Positions 1 to 8,840 of a stretch of DNA of 64,000 bases are shown here, piece by piece (position 1 is the first letter of the stretch; every line of letters starts with the position of its first letter). The notes under the pieces are model-generated. The model had not been told where the DNA came from. It worked only from the letters and a program-made list of their open reading frames with translations, and made no database searches. The position numbers and the translations under genes are program-made. The stretch spans positions 44,671 to 108,670 of the forward strand of contig NZ_SRRT01000012.1 in NCBI RefSeq assembly GCF_004784475.1. Direction: 5' to 3'. The DNA is from Streptomyces bauhiniae (GTDB taxonomy: Bacteria; Actinomycetota; Actinomycetes; Streptomycetales; Streptomycetaceae).

Positions 1-2
1 CC

Positions 3-77
3 GTCACCGTCCCATCGGACGAAGTGAAGCTTCTGGTACGCCGGTTCATCGACGAAGCCATCGGCTCCGGGCTGTAG
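3..77 (+). CDS. C-terminal tail of a CDS cut by the window edge
   Basis: An open frame enters from the left edge and ends at a TAG at 75-77. The 24 visible residues (ending DEAIGSGL) have actinomycete-like codon use. Nothing in so short a tail identifies the product. It is convergent with the TIGR04141-type gene on the other strand. Confidence 0.35.
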   Translation, partial: VTVPSDEVKLLVRRFIDEAIGSGL

Positions 78-253
78 CGGGGCGCCGGGCGTGTCGTCCT
101 CGGCCGCCACCGGAGACGACATGCCCGCTGAGACGGACCGCCTCAAGCGCAGAGGCCAAAGCGCCGTTACGGGTGCCGAGGTTCTTCGACCACACCCGAA
201 TGCACACCAGTTGACTCTGGTACAGCCTCCGTACCAGTGAGGCTCTCCTTGGT

Positions 254-1889
254 TCAGCGGTGTATGGCGACGACTTCGACCTCCGCGTTCATCGCGCGCA
301 GCCGCCTGACTGCATGGAGAAGTGAGACCTGGGCAAACGCGAAGAGCGAGTCGACGCGGATGTCCTGGCCGTCCTTCAAGAGGATCCCGAAGACCAGCGA
401 CCTGCTCAAGGAATTTGGTCCGTACTTCGAGGTCGCTGCGCAGCGTCTCGACGGCCACCACACCCTGAGCGAACAGGTGGTTGAGGGGGGCCGTGCTGGC
501 GGGTGCCTTCTTGATGCAGATCAGCTGGTTCTCGGGGCCGAAGACGTCGCAGATCTCCAGTCCCCCTCCCTTGAACTTCTCTGTGACGATGTTCTTTTTA
601 TCGAACAGGAGATACCCGTCGGGCTCCGCTGCTTGATGGTTGAACCAGTCCTCGTCGTGAGAGTCGTGGCCTTTGGAGTTGAGTGGGCCCTTGGGCCATG
701 GCGGCAGAGTGACCGTCTGCGGCTGGGTGAACAGGGCGGTGAGTTCTTCCTCCAGGGTCTCGAGGAAGCCGGTCCCTACCTCGAACCATTTGCCGTTGCC
801 GTAGAAGAGACGGTCGGTGCCCATCGTGATGTCGGCGATGAGCCACTCTTTTCCGTTGGTGGTGACGCCTGCCGGTGTCTGGTAGTCGTCGTCGCTGAAC
901 ATGGTGACCCGTACGTCGCCGAGGGCCTTGAGCCGTTCTCCTTCGGGCTTGTCCTGTACGAGCTGCAGCAGGTGGTGCAGTTCGAGTTCGCTTGTCTCGA
1001 TCGTGCGGGCGCCTCGTCTGGCGCGGAACGCCTGGGCCGAGCTGTAGCTTTCCTGGCATGAGTCGGGGATCCCGATGGTCAGGCGGGGGCTGTCCAGGTC
1101 CGTGAGGTGTGTTTCCAGGACCGCCTGGGCCTCCATGGCCTTGTGGCTGCGGTTGTCGAGAGTGTGGACCCTGCTGACAAAGCGCAGTTGCGGCAGCGGA
1201 TCGGGCTTCGAGCAGACGTCTTCGATCGCCTGGAGGTCGCTCAGGAACTGTTCCACGGTGGTGGCCAGCGGAAGCTTGATGGTGGCCTGTGAGCACTCAA
1301 CGCGGACCTGTCGTGTCCTACCGGTCTCCAGGGAGGTCAGTGACAGTCCGCTGACGGTGCCGCAGATGCGGCGGACGACGGCACCGAAGCGGTCCAGGCC
1401 GAAGTCGTCGATCCGCTCGCCCCGTGACACCGAGTACTCGTCGACGCGGCCTCTGCCGTCCATGATCTGGTTGCGGATTTTGATGACCCCGTCGTCGTTG
1501 AGGCAGCGGGTTGCGAACTCCAGTCCGAACTCGTCGTCACGGAAGTAGGGGTCCAGCATGTGCTGCCCTACCCCGTAACTCAGCGCGTAGGTGCCACGGG
1601 CGGTGCGTATGAGGATGAGTCCCGCCGCGGCACGGCTGCGTTCGTTGACTTCCAGTCCGGTGATGGATTCCACCGCGCTGCACCAGTCGGCGCGCTCTCG
1701 GGGAACACCTCCGGTGATCAGCATGCCTTCCATCCCCTGGCGGGTGAACTCCCTGGCCTGGTAGTCCTCACTGTCGAGGTATCTCTCGCGGATGAACTTG
1801 TGCAGTTCCGGGGTAGTGCCCTCGGGGGGTTTGAGCCGGTGGAGGGTGGACTTACGGGTGGCGGATCGGGATGTGCGGGTACTGCTCAC
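254..1889 (-). pseudogene. TIGR04141/DUF6119-type sporadically distributed protein, frameshifted near its 3' end
   Basis: The minus-strand frame runs from GTG at 1889 (GGGGAGG six bases upstream; an in-frame ATG lies at 1907) without a stop to about 400. The family-like C-terminus (VFGILLKDG, then AFAQVSLLHAVRRLRAMN, stop at 254) lies in the next frame, so there is a one-base indel at about 390-410. Landmarks match what I remember of TIGR04141 proteins: YGVGQHMLDP with FGLEFATRCLNDD about residue 105-130, the block DKKNIVTEKFKGGGLEICDV, then HLFAQGVVAVETLRSD. At about 545 aa it is family length. Members occur sporadically, often near defence or mobile genes, and their biochemical role is not established. 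Without the indel the unshifted frame stays open to the window edge. It could be a sequencing error rather than real decay. Confidence 0.75.
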
Positions 1890-2135
1890 GACGGCCTCCC
1901 CACGCATGAAGCACTTGGAGACACCACGAAAGCAGACAGGGTGCCGTCTTCACCGCCGAACAGATCTATCCGGCTCATGGGGAAGGCCGGACTCCCGGGA
2001 AGCTGCACGGCATCCGCCCGGCGTCACCGGACCGGCCGGGACCGTCTGCTGGCGAGATGCGCCGTCTCATGCGGCAGCCGGTGAACGGGGGCCGTTGCAT
2101 TCGGCCGCTCAGTATTCGGGCCGGGGTGGTTCACG

Positions 2136-2927
2136 GTGTCCAGAAGATTCCCTGCCCGCGACCGCGGATCGCGCGCTACTGCGGCACCGCGACCCTGCCT
2201 TCTGCTGCGCGGACCCATCTCCCGTGGAGGGCATGGTGAATGACGTCGTCGAGGACGTGCCAGTCCGCTTGGTGCCCGCAGCGGCCACACGTGGTAGGCG
2301 CGGATCTTGCGGGCCGAGTAGCCCTTGTCTGCGACGACGCGGTCGGGCCGGGTCCGGGGCCTGCCTGGTCCCGGACGCGCGATCCTGATCTGGTCCATGA
2401 CCGGCTCGAGCTGGGTGCAGTCGTTCACGTTCCCGCCCGTCAGCGTGAACGCCAGGGGCCGGCCCAGGCCGTCGCAGGCCAGGTGGATCTTGCTGGTCAG
2501 CCCGCCCCGCGACCGGCCGAGCGCCTCGCCCTCCCAGGGCCCCCTTTTCGGGCCCCGGCGGCGTGCTGATGGGCCCGGACCGTGGTCGAGTCCACACAGA
2601 CGACCGTCCAGTCGACCCGCCCGACGGCGTCGCAGTGCTGCTGGACGTGGGCCAGCAGGCGGTCCCACGTGCCGTCGGCGGACCAGTGCCGGAACCGTTC
2701 GTAGACCGTCTTCCAGGGCCCGTACCGCTCGGGCAGATCACGCCAGGCAGCCCCGGTGGACAGCTTCCACAAGATCCCGTTCACCACCAGCCGCCGGTCC
2801 CGACCAGGCCTGCCCATCCGACCCGGCGCCAGCAACGGAGCGATCAACGCCCATGACTCATCGGTCAGTTCATGCCTACGCACCACGAACGGACCAACGA
2901 GCCATCGACTTTCCGGACACCCCCTAG
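2136..2927 (-). mobile_element. IS5-family insertion sequence remnant
   Basis: The element carries a two-frame transposase read right to left. The right boundary lies at a CTAG (about 2924-2927) next to GGGTGTCCGGAAAGTCGA on the minus strand. A related sequence, GGTGTCCAGAAGATTCC on the plus strand near 2136-2152, is a plausible opposite inverted repeat. IS5-type elements commonly insert at CTAG or YTAR. The element is short for the family because the 3' part of the transposase is gone. The boundaries are inferred from this imperfect repeat pair only. Confidence 0.6.
2200..2883 (-). pseudogene. IS5-family DDE transposase, -1 frameshift type, C-terminally truncated
   Basis: Frame A starts at GTG 2883 (VRRHELTDESWALIAPLL) and holds the first catalytic Asp in VCVDSTTVRAHQH. 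Frame B continues with GGLTSKIHLACDGLGRPL, NVNDCTQLEPVMD and the second Asp in VVADKGYSARKIRAY. The two frames join at a slippery A-AAA-GGGG run (about 2541-2550), the usual programmed -1 site of this IS group. After KIRAY the homology stops: the segment that should carry the catalytic Glu and the NxxERxxxxLK-like motif is absent in all frames. The enzyme should be inactive. The downstream sequence to about 2030 is open but unrelated. Confidence 0.75.
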
Positions 2928-3541
2928 CCCCTTGATGCCCCTCGGGCCTGCCGGGGTACAAGACCGAGGCGGACCAACTCGGAACAGACCTCCTGCGCTG
3001 TCACGTCCTGGTGCTCAAGTGCCTGTTTGAGCGTGAGGTTGCCGCCCCGAAGAGCCTTTCCTTTCATCACATACGGAGTTTGCAGCATCGGGGGTGTGAC
3101 GCCGGCTGCGGTGAACACCGCGGCGCTGGCGGGCTGAACGCGGATGTCAAGCCAGGCAGCGGCCGAGGATGCATCAAAGCCGTGCTCGCGCCACAGCGCC
3201 GCTGCAGCGTCGTGCCGCACGCCAACGCGGAGCCATGCTGCGACGTCCTTGTCGGTGAACCAGTTGTCCGCCCAGCCCCTGGCTTGGCGCTGGACGGTGC
3301 GGTATTCATCAGACGTGATCTTGTTGTCCGGGATGCCGTATCGGCGAGGGTCCCGATCTTTCATCACGTCACGGGCCAGCACCTGTTCCATGGGATCCAG
3401 CTCGCTCAGCCGGGGCCAGGGCTTGCCGCCGTGCGGGCGGGGCGCACGCGGGCGCGTGAGCGCCCCCTGCGCAGAGGACAGTTTTGTGCGGCGGATTCCT
3501 TCCTCCAGTCTGCTGGAGAGTGCCGAACCGGCGGTCACCAC
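2924..3541 (-). CDS. Hypothetical protein with repeated DVxxWLRxGV helices, ends at the IS boundary
   Basis: A 205-residue frame, family not recognised. Residues about 90-150 hold repeated helical units of the type DVAAWLRVGVRHDAAAALW / GFDASSAAAWLDI / PASAAVFTAAGV, seen in other Streptomyces hypotheticals. The apparent GTG start at 3541 is doubtful: the same frame continues upstream with protein-like sequence (DLADELGVPLTEIILRAW) to about 3690 but I find no ATG/GTG/TTG start in it, so the 5' end may be damaged. The stop codon TAG lies inside the CTAG at the IS5 boundary, so the insertion may have replaced the original C-terminus. Confidence 0.45.
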   Translation of the reverse strand: MVTAGSALSSRLEEGIRRTKLSSAQGALTRPRAPRPHGGKPWPRLSELDPMEQVLARDVMKDRDPRRYGIPDNKITSDEYRTVQRQARGWADNWFTDKDVAAWLRVGVRHDAAAALWREHGFDASSAAAWLDIRVQPASAAVFTAAGVTPPMLQTPYVMKGKALRGGNLTLKQALEHQDVTAQEVCSELVRLGLVPRQARGASRG

Positions 3542-3765
3542 GGAACGGTTGAAGTTCCAGGCACGCAGGATGATTTCGGTTAGCGGGACGCCAAGTTCGT
3601 CGGCAAGGTCCCGTACACGGGTGTTCGTGATGCCTCCTTCGACTCCGGGGCTGGCGGCCGTCGTGGTCCTAGTGTTTCTCCTGCCACTGACAATCGGGGC
3701 TCTCCAGTAGTGGTCACGTCCCCGAACAGGCTGGTGGTCGCGTCTACGACAGTCCGAAGCCGAGG

Positions 3766-4190
3766 ATGGTGTGTTCCATCGCGCGCACCCTGGACGTGAT
3801 CGGCGAACCTTGGTCGCCGCTGATCCTTCGCGACGTGTGGGCCGGAGTGCGCCGCTTCGACCACATCCGGGCCGACCTCGGGATTTCCCGCAAGGTCCTC
3901 ACCGAACGGCTCAACCACCTGGTCGAACATGGTGTGATCGAGCGGCTACCCACGACGCCCGCTCCCGCTACGAGTACCACCTCACCGCCAAGGGTGCCGA
4001 CCGCGTCCAGATGCTCATGGTGATGGCGCGGTGGGGTAACCGCTGGCTCGCCGGCGAGGCCAGGCCTCCCGTCCTCTACCGCCACCATGCCTGCGGGTAG
4101 ATCGGCCACGTCGACCCGCGCTGCAGTCATTGCGGAGAGCCGATGCACGCCGACGAGGTCGACCTCTTGCCTGGCCCGGGTTCGGCTTGA
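3766..4190 (+). pseudogene. HxlR-family winged-helix regulator, broken by two frame changes
   Basis: ATG 3766 opens with CSIARTLDVIGEPWSPLILRD, the classic HxlR N-terminus with its Cys, followed by FDHIRADLGISRKVLTERLN (recognition helix) and HLVEHGVIER. Near 3955 the frame shifts: RYEYHLTAKGADRVQMLM and ARWGNRWLAG continue one frame over. At 4098-4100 that frame ends at TAG, but the family-like tail (GHVDPRCSHCGEPMHADEV, ending GPGSA) continues in another frame to a TGA at 4188-4190. Two independent indels, both restoring recognisable family sequence, indicate a decayed regulator. HxlR proteins sense electrophiles or redox stress through the N-terminal Cys. A complete copy would be about 140 aa. 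Confidence 0.8.
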
Positions 4191-4349
4191 TGGCCAAAAC
4201 CTGTGACACCGCCCCCAGCTCGTGACCCTCCGTGGCAGCCCGTTCATGCACGAGGAGAAGCAGGTAGACGTCGCGCTGAGCACCACGGCGACGGGAAGAC
4301 TCCTGTAAATCGCTTGACGGCGTCCAATGGCGACGCGGCAGCACCAGCC

Positions 4350-4470
4350 GCTGGGGACCCTGCTGGGTGAGCCAGGCGTTGCGGGCGAACCTCGTCCAGT
4401 CGCGCAAGGCTTTGCGTCGGCTGGCCGGCCGGGAGGCGTGCGCATCCTCGATCGGACCCATTGCGCCAGT
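4350..4470 (-). pseudogene. Fragment homologous to the gene at 17.5-18.3 kb
   Basis: On the minus strand the peptide GPIEDAHASRPASRRKALRD followed by FARNAWLTQQG is nearly the same as GPIEDAHASRPTSRRKTLHD / FARNSWLTRQA in the gene at 17536-18275, and most DNA positions also match (about 4366-4469 against 18034-18137). The similarity ends abruptly on both sides, and the fragment abuts the stop of the DUF4379-like gene. It is a gene remnant or recombination scar, not a complete gene. Confidence 0.6.
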
Positions 4471-4472
4471 GC

Positions 4473-6041
4473 TCACATTCCGGAGGGACCCCGTCTCCTG
4501 CGTGAGTTGGGACAGTGCTCGCAGACCATGCCTTTGGTTCGGTTACTCACCGCGTCTTCGGCGGCGTGCCCCATAGGGCAAAGCCACCACACCGCGCGCC
4601 GGGTATGGGGCGTGACGTGCTCGGGTAGGAGCGCCCCGTTGAGGGTGGGATGCCACTGCGCGGCAAGATCAGGCCTGAGTGCGGCGAGTGAGGTCGACCC
4701 GGTGACGTAGCGGCCGGAGCAGAACCCGCACCCGGTTCCCTTGCCGACACGCTGGTCAACCCTGGCACGCCATGCGTGTCCCGCCGCGCACAGCCACCAC
4801 ACCTCTTTGCCGGACCGGGCGGTCACTTGCTTCGGAGACAGTTCGCCGTTGAGGTGCGGATGCCACTGCTCGGCGATCTGCGGGAAGAGCGCGGCGAGGG
4901 ATCGGGATCCGTGTTCTCGAACTCGCAGAGCGTTGACAGCACGGTCTGCTTCGTCCCGGGCGACTAGTCGGCCACCGGCAATGTAGGTTGCGGCCGCGTC
5001 CCTCGCGGTGGCCGCAGGCAGAAAGTCCTCGTCGATCATCTTCTGCAGAACGGCTGCTGCCACCTGGAAGGGCCTCGCAGCCCTGGGCGCTCTCGTGTCA
5101 TACGGGCCGATCAAAGCAAGTGGGTGCTCGCGAACCCTGATCACCTTGTATCCCGCTCGTTGCAGATGGTCGGTCTTGTCCCGGTCACGGGCGGCCTTGT
5201 CCTTGTGCCAGTGAGAACCGTCGTATTCCACCGCGACATCGCCGAGGATCATGTCCACCCGCAGGTGTTGCCAGCGAGGCATAGGCAGGCGCGCATCGCG
5301 CCTGAGCGGCTTCACATGACCACCCAGGACGTGGCGGAGCTCGGCGAAGGCCCGAACTTCCACCTCCGATACACCGATGAGCTTGCACCGGTCGCAGGAG
5401 CTTCCCGCAGATCGCTTGAAGACCATCGCTCGCCATTCGTGCCCACTGGCGCAACGCCACCACGCGTTGATGCGTGCTCCGTAAGGGATTTGGTGGGGCA
5501 TCAGGTCTGCGTTACGGGTCGGGTGCCACTGCGCTGCGAGTTCGGGGTGCCGGGTCGCAAGGTCGTTTCCGTAGCCGACCTTCTGGTTGGCGCAGTAAGG
5601 GCATCCGGAGCGCCTGGCGGTACGGTTGGCTACCACCGCCTGCCACTCATGGCCGCACAAGCCGAGCCACCACACCTTCCGGTTGGACTTGGGCGCCGTC
5701 TGCTCGGGCTGCAGGCCGGTGTTCCGGGTGGGATGCCAGTCGCGAGCCACCTCGGGAAACTGCGTCACCAGGTCGTTGCCGTACCCCACTTTGCGGTTGC
5801 CGCAGTACGGGCACCCACATCCGTTCCTCCTGGTGTGAACGACCGCCTGCCACTCGTGGCCGCATGGACCGAGCCACCACACCTTGCGGCTTGAACCTGC
5901 CGCGACCGAGTCCGCAGTGAGATCACCATTGCGGCTGGGATGCCATTGTCGGGCTACCTCAGGCGCGATCACTCCGAGACTGGCCCCTCGTACTTGTCTC
6001 GTCTCGTGAGGGCCAGATGCCGACCGGTCTGCAGATGTCAT
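4473..6041 (-). CDS. Treble-clef (DUF4379-like) zinc-ribbon protein with an embedded PD-(D/E)XK endonuclease-like domain
   Basis: Predicted 522 aa from ATG 6041. The frame extends to GTG 6140, but that codon lies inside an IS-end-like repeat, so 6041 is preferred. Three zinc modules come first, each beginning like AAQWHPTRN and continuing VWWLGPCGHEWQAVV with CPYC-type knuckles. Then a nuclease-like segment has VEVRAFAE, RVDMILGDVAVEYDGSHWH and RDRDKTDHLQRAGYKVIRVRE, a Vsr/DUF559-like pattern with candidate acidic and Lys residues. Two more zinc modules end the protein. Related proteins combine several such modules with a nicking or restriction-like nuclease; mobility or defence is plausible, but the target is unknown. 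The five-module sandwich is complete and uninterrupted, unlike its broken neighbours. Confidence 0.75.
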   Translation of the reverse strand: MTSADRSASGPHETRQVRGASLGVIAPEVARQWHPSRNGDLTADSVAAGSSRKVWWLGPCGHEWQAVVHTRRNGCGCPYCGNRKVGYGNDLVTQFPEVARDWHPTRNTGLQPEQTAPKSNRKVWWLGLCGHEWQAVVANRTARRSGCPYCANQKVGYGNDLATRHPELAAQWHPTRNADLMPHQIPYGARINAWWRCASGHEWRAMVFKRSAGSSCDRCKLIGVSEVEVRAFAELRHVLGGHVKPLRRDARLPMPRWQHLRVDMILGDVAVEYDGSHWHKDKAARDRDKTDHLQRAGYKVIRVREHPLALIGPYDTRAPRAARPFQVAAAVLQKMIDEDFLPAATARDAAATYIAGGRLVARDEADRAVNALRVREHGSRSLAALFPQIAEQWHPHLNGELSPKQVTARSGKEVWWLCAAGHAWRARVDQRVGKGTGCGFCSGRYVTGSTSLAALRPDLAAQWHPTLNGALLPEHVTPHTRRAVWWLCPMGHAAEDAVSNRTKGMVCEHCPNSRRRRGPSGM

Positions 6042-6110
6042 GGCCGTGCAGGCTAACGCCCGGCACTGACAGTGCCGCCGTTCTCTGCTCCGACCGGCGT
6101 ATGTATCGAC

Positions 6111-6150
6111 GGTCACGTAATTCCCCGGCGAGGTGGTCACGTAATTCCCC
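6111..6150. repeat. Two direct copies of GGTCACGTAATTCCCC, IS21-like end
   Basis: GGTCACGTAATTCCCC occurs at 6111-6126 and 6135-6150, 24 bases apart. On the opposite strand the motif reads GGGGAATTACGTGACC. A related pair (GGAATTACGTGAAC, GGGGAAGTACGTGAAC) lies at 39516-39554. IS21-family termini typically carry spaced repeats, and an IstB remnant lies at 6.6 kb, so this may be a terminus remnant. Confidence 0.45.
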
Positions 6151-6196
6151 AGGCTCTGGGACCAGGGATCGGGCTCCGCTCGCGCGGAGCCCGAGG

Positions 6197-6565
6197 TCAG
6201 ACCTGCCAGTCGAGTTGCGGCTCGGGGACACCGACGGAGCGCCCGTAGTGCCGGGCTTCGCTGCGGCCTTCAGCCTGTCCGCGGGGGTAGCGGAAGACCT
6301 TGTCGGCAAAGATCACGAACGTCTCGTCGGCGGTGTGGAAGTCGGTGTACCAGCCTCCCGATGAGGCGAGGCAGGAAGCGAGCTGGTCCGCGAGCCGCTG
6401 GGCGGCGGACTCCTCGGCGGAGAATTCCAGGAGTGTCCAGTGCCGTGGCTGGTCATCACCGCGGTTCGTCATCTCGATCCGCGTCAGCTTGGTGATCTGC
6501 AGGGGGATCCCGGTCAGCTGGGCTCCGACCTGCAGACTCTCGGCGATCAGTACTCCCTGAAGCAT
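6197..6565 (-). CDS. Hypothetical protein of a small Streptomyces family
   Basis: 122 residues beginning MLQGVLIAESLQVGAQLTGI, with an RBS-like GGAGG just upstream. The middle reads WTLLEFSAEESAAQRLADQL and GGWYTDFHTADETFVIFAD, then FRYPRGQAEGR and YGRSVGVPEPQLDW. I recall many Streptomyces hypotheticals with the same GGWY-FRYPRG-GVPExQLDW layout, so it is likely a real soluble protein. No catalytic motif or membrane segment is visible and no function can be assigned. It lies between an IS21-like end and an IstB remnant. Confidence 0.65.
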   Translation of the reverse strand: MLQGVLIAESLQVGAQLTGIPLQITKLTRIEMTNRGDDQPRHWTLLEFSAEESAAQRLADQLASCLASSGGWYTDFHTADETFVIFADKVFRYPRGQAEGRSEARHYGRSVGVPEPQLDWQV

Positions 6566-6595
6566 CCGAACCTCCTTGATGTCGGTGTCGTGAGA

Positions 6596-6721
6596 CTAAC
6601 TTCCGTTTCCAGGGCGTTTGTTGGGTCGGTAGCTGGGGCCGTTCATGATGACCTGGTGGCTGGCGTTGATCAGCCGGTCCATCAGCGACTCGGCGACGAC
6701 CGGGTTGGGGAAGAGGGGATA
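6596..6721 (-). pseudogene. istB: C-terminal remnant of IstB, the IS21-family helper ATPase
   Basis: Only the last ~42 residues are recognisable: YPLFPNPVVAESLMDRLINA followed by SHQVIMNGPSYRPNKRP, the standard actinomycete IstB C-terminus, ending at TAG 6596-6598. Upstream of about 6721 the similarity disappears and no Walker motifs or istA are present. It marks an old IS21-type insertion or deletion event. Confidence 0.75.
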
Positions 6722-6945
6722 CCAGTCGCTACACCCTGCATGGAGCGGAGTGGCTCTATTGAGTGGCACAGCGGCAGGTCGCCGCCACGTGGCCCGGGAC
6801 GGCGACGTACGCCTCGGTGCGCTGGACACGCGCGTGTCCACGCTCATTGCGGTGTCGCGTCTCGCAGCGGGCGGAAAGGCACTCTGGTGCCTGACGGGTA
6901 CTCAGCGGACAATCGGTGCACATTCTGTTGAGCGAGGGGGCCAGC

Positions 6946-8061
6946 ATGGGTGTTCTGTGGCCGTTGGAGCCTGCTACGGCAGCCAAGCATCGCCTCTACC
7001 AGCGATATCTCGATGCGTGGTGGCCGATCCTGTTGCAGACGTCGCAGCGGACCGGATACAGCAGGCCCCGGGTGACACTGCTGGACGCGTTCGCGGGACC
7101 GGGGCGGTACGAGGGCGGAGAGCCGGGTTCCCCGGTGTTCATCCTGGACCGGCTGCTGAACCACACCGCCGTCGACCGGATGAACCTCACTCCTCAGCGG
7201 GTGCGTCTGGTCTTCATCGAGAAGGACCGGGCCCGGCACGAGCACCTTGTGTCCGAACTGACCGGCCGGTTCGGCGACCTGTCCAAGCTGCCGGTGCGGG
7301 TGGAGGTCCGGCGCGGGGAGGCGGGACGGGACAGCATCGCGGTGCTGACGGAGCTGGGTGCGTGGGGCCATCCCATTCTCGGGATCTTCGACAGCTGGGG
7401 CAGCGTGAACGTGCCGCTGGAGGTGACGCGCAGGATAGCCCGCAACCGTTCAAGCGAGATCATCACCACTTTCGGGCCCAACTGGTTCAGCCGCAGGGAA
7501 GAGCTCAACGCGGACGTCCTCGACACGGTCTTCGGCGGCCGCCAGCACTGGGTGCCGGCCGCGGACGAGGCCCGGCCCGATGAGCGATGGCGGGCGTGGC
7601 TGGGCACGTACCGCAGCGCGCTGCGGCGAGCCGGCTTCGCCTACCAGCTGCAGTTCCGGCTGGTACCGCGCACCGGACAGCCGCTGTATCTGGTCTTCGG
7701 TACCGGCAGCGATGCGGGGCTGAAGGCGATGAAGGAAGCGATGTGGAAGGTCGACGACCGCGACGGTGAAAGCTTCCAGGATCCCCGCACGCGCGGCGCC
7801 CAGCCCATCGGGCAACTCGACCTCTTCCAGGCGTTCGAGACGTCCGACCCGGAACTGCTGGAGCTGGTAGCACAGCGGCTCACGGCTGGTCCCGCCACAG
7901 TGGAGGCGGTCGGACAGTGGCTGCTGACCGAGACTTCCCGCTGGATGCCCACGCACGCGTTGAAGACGGTGCGGCAGATGCGCCAGGACGGCTCCATCGT
8001 GGTCCTGTCGTCGGGCAAGCTCACCACCAAGAGCCAAGTGAGCCTCCCCGCTGCTGCCTGA
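6946..8061 (+). CDS. tcmP: TcmP, three-Cys-motif partner protein
   Basis: From ATG 6946 (GAGGGGG upstream; an in-frame start at 6916 is possible) the product is 371 aa. Features of the TIGR04474 family: AAKHRLYQRYLDAWWPIL near the N-terminus, then VTLLDAFAGPGRYEGGEPGS (about residues 45-65), VRLVFIEKDRARHEHL and GIFDSWGSVNVPLEV. The LDAFAGPG and VFIEKD blocks resemble a SAM-methyltransferase-type Rossmann core, although activity is unproven. The C-terminal ~80 residues look like a winged-helix tail. TcmP proteins are named for co-occurrence with the Gp37/Gp68 three-Cys protein, which is exactly the next gene, convergent and only 11 bp away. The pair is frequent on phages and mobile DNA. Confidence 0.85.
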   Translation: MGVLWPLEPATAAKHRLYQRYLDAWWPILLQTSQRTGYSRPRVTLLDAFAGPGRYEGGEPGSPVFILDRLLNHTAVDRMNLTPQRVRLVFIEKDRARHEHLVSELTGRFGDLSKLPVRVEVRRGEAGRDSIAVLTELGAWGHPILGIFDSWGSVNVPLEVTRRIARNRSSEIITTFGPNWFSRREELNADVLDTVFGGRQHWVPAADEARPDERWRAWLGTYRSALRRAGFAYQLQFRLVPRTGQPLYLVFGTGSDAGLKAMKEAMWKVDDRDGESFQDPRTRGAQPIGQLDLFQAFETSDPELLELVAQRLTAGPATVEAVGQWLLTETSRWMPTHALKTVRQMRQDGSIVVLSSGKLTTKSQVSLPAAA

Positions 8062-8072
8062 CGCCCGGCTGT

Positions 8073-8840
8073 TCAGGCCGGGGTGCGGTCCCGGGCCTGG
8101 GGGTACTCCCGTACCCGTAGCTCGGCGGGGAAGCGGTCGATGTCTTTGTGGTGGGTCTTGTTCCAGCACGAGCCGAGCTGCTTGACGAACGGCACCGTCC
8201 CAGCCTTCCTGCACTGCTCGACGATGCCGCTGGCCCAGGCCAGGTCCATCGGCCGGGCGCCCGGTCCGGACTCGCCACCGACGATCGCCCAGTCGATGCC
8301 GTCCAGATCCAAACCCGCGAGCGGGCCGAGCAGGGGCTCACACGACAGAAACCGCACCGACGCCGGCACCAGGCGCAGATCGTCCACCCGCGGCAATTCC
8401 TTCGCACTCTCCACTGACACACCCATCCACAGATTGGCTGGCCACTGCAGCTGGTTGGCGACCTGTCGCAGTCGCCGCGCCCTCTTGGTCAGGACCTGAT
8501 AAGTGTGCTGCGGCGTCGCCGCCATCACATCGAAGACGCGCTGCACGTAGTCCAGGGGGACGCGGGCGTGGAAGAGATCGCTCATAGAGTTCACGAACAC
8601 CGTGCGCGGAGTGCGCCAGCCCAGTGGCATCTGAAGCGCCTGCGGATGCACGGTCAGCCCGAAACCCGGACCAGAGGTACGGGGATCTCCGTCGTTCTGG
8701 TATTTCGCCGACCCCATCGCCTTCAGCCGCTTGGCGAGCGTGAGCGCGTAGCAGTTGTCACATCCCTCCGACACCCGGTCGCAGCCCGTCGTCGGATTCC
8801 AGGTCGCCTCGGTCCACTCGATAGAACTACGGTCACTCAT
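8073..8840 (-). CDS. Phage Gp37/Gp68-like (DUF5131) three-Cys-motif protein
   Basis: 255 residues from ATG 8840, with GGAGGGGGAGCG just upstream. The N-terminus SSIEWTEATWNPTTGC followed by DRVSEGCDNCYALTLAKRL gives the three cysteines (CxxxxxxCxxC) that define the family and recall a radical-SAM-like cluster site. Later come FVNSMSDLFHARVPLDYVQR, PQHTYQVLTKRARRL, LWMGVSVES and RFLSCEPLLGP, then WAIVGGESGPGARPMDLAW, all standard family blocks, so the protein is complete. Function is not established; a redox or radical modification of nucleic acid or nucleotide is often guessed. It is convergent with tcmP. Upstream on its own strand lies a perfect SOS box at 8974-8989. Confidence 0.88.
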   Translation of the reverse strand: MSDRSSIEWTEATWNPTTGCDRVSEGCDNCYALTLAKRLKAMGSAKYQNDGDPRTSGPGFGLTVHPQALQMPLGWRTPRTVFVNSMSDLFHARVPLDYVQRVFDVMAATPQHTYQVLTKRARRLRQVANQLQWPANLWMGVSVESAKELPRVDDLRLVPASVRFLSCEPLLGPLAGLDLDGIDWAIVGGESGPGARPMDLAWASGIVEQCRKAGTVPFVKQLGSCWNKTHHKDIDRFPAELRVREYPQARDRTPA

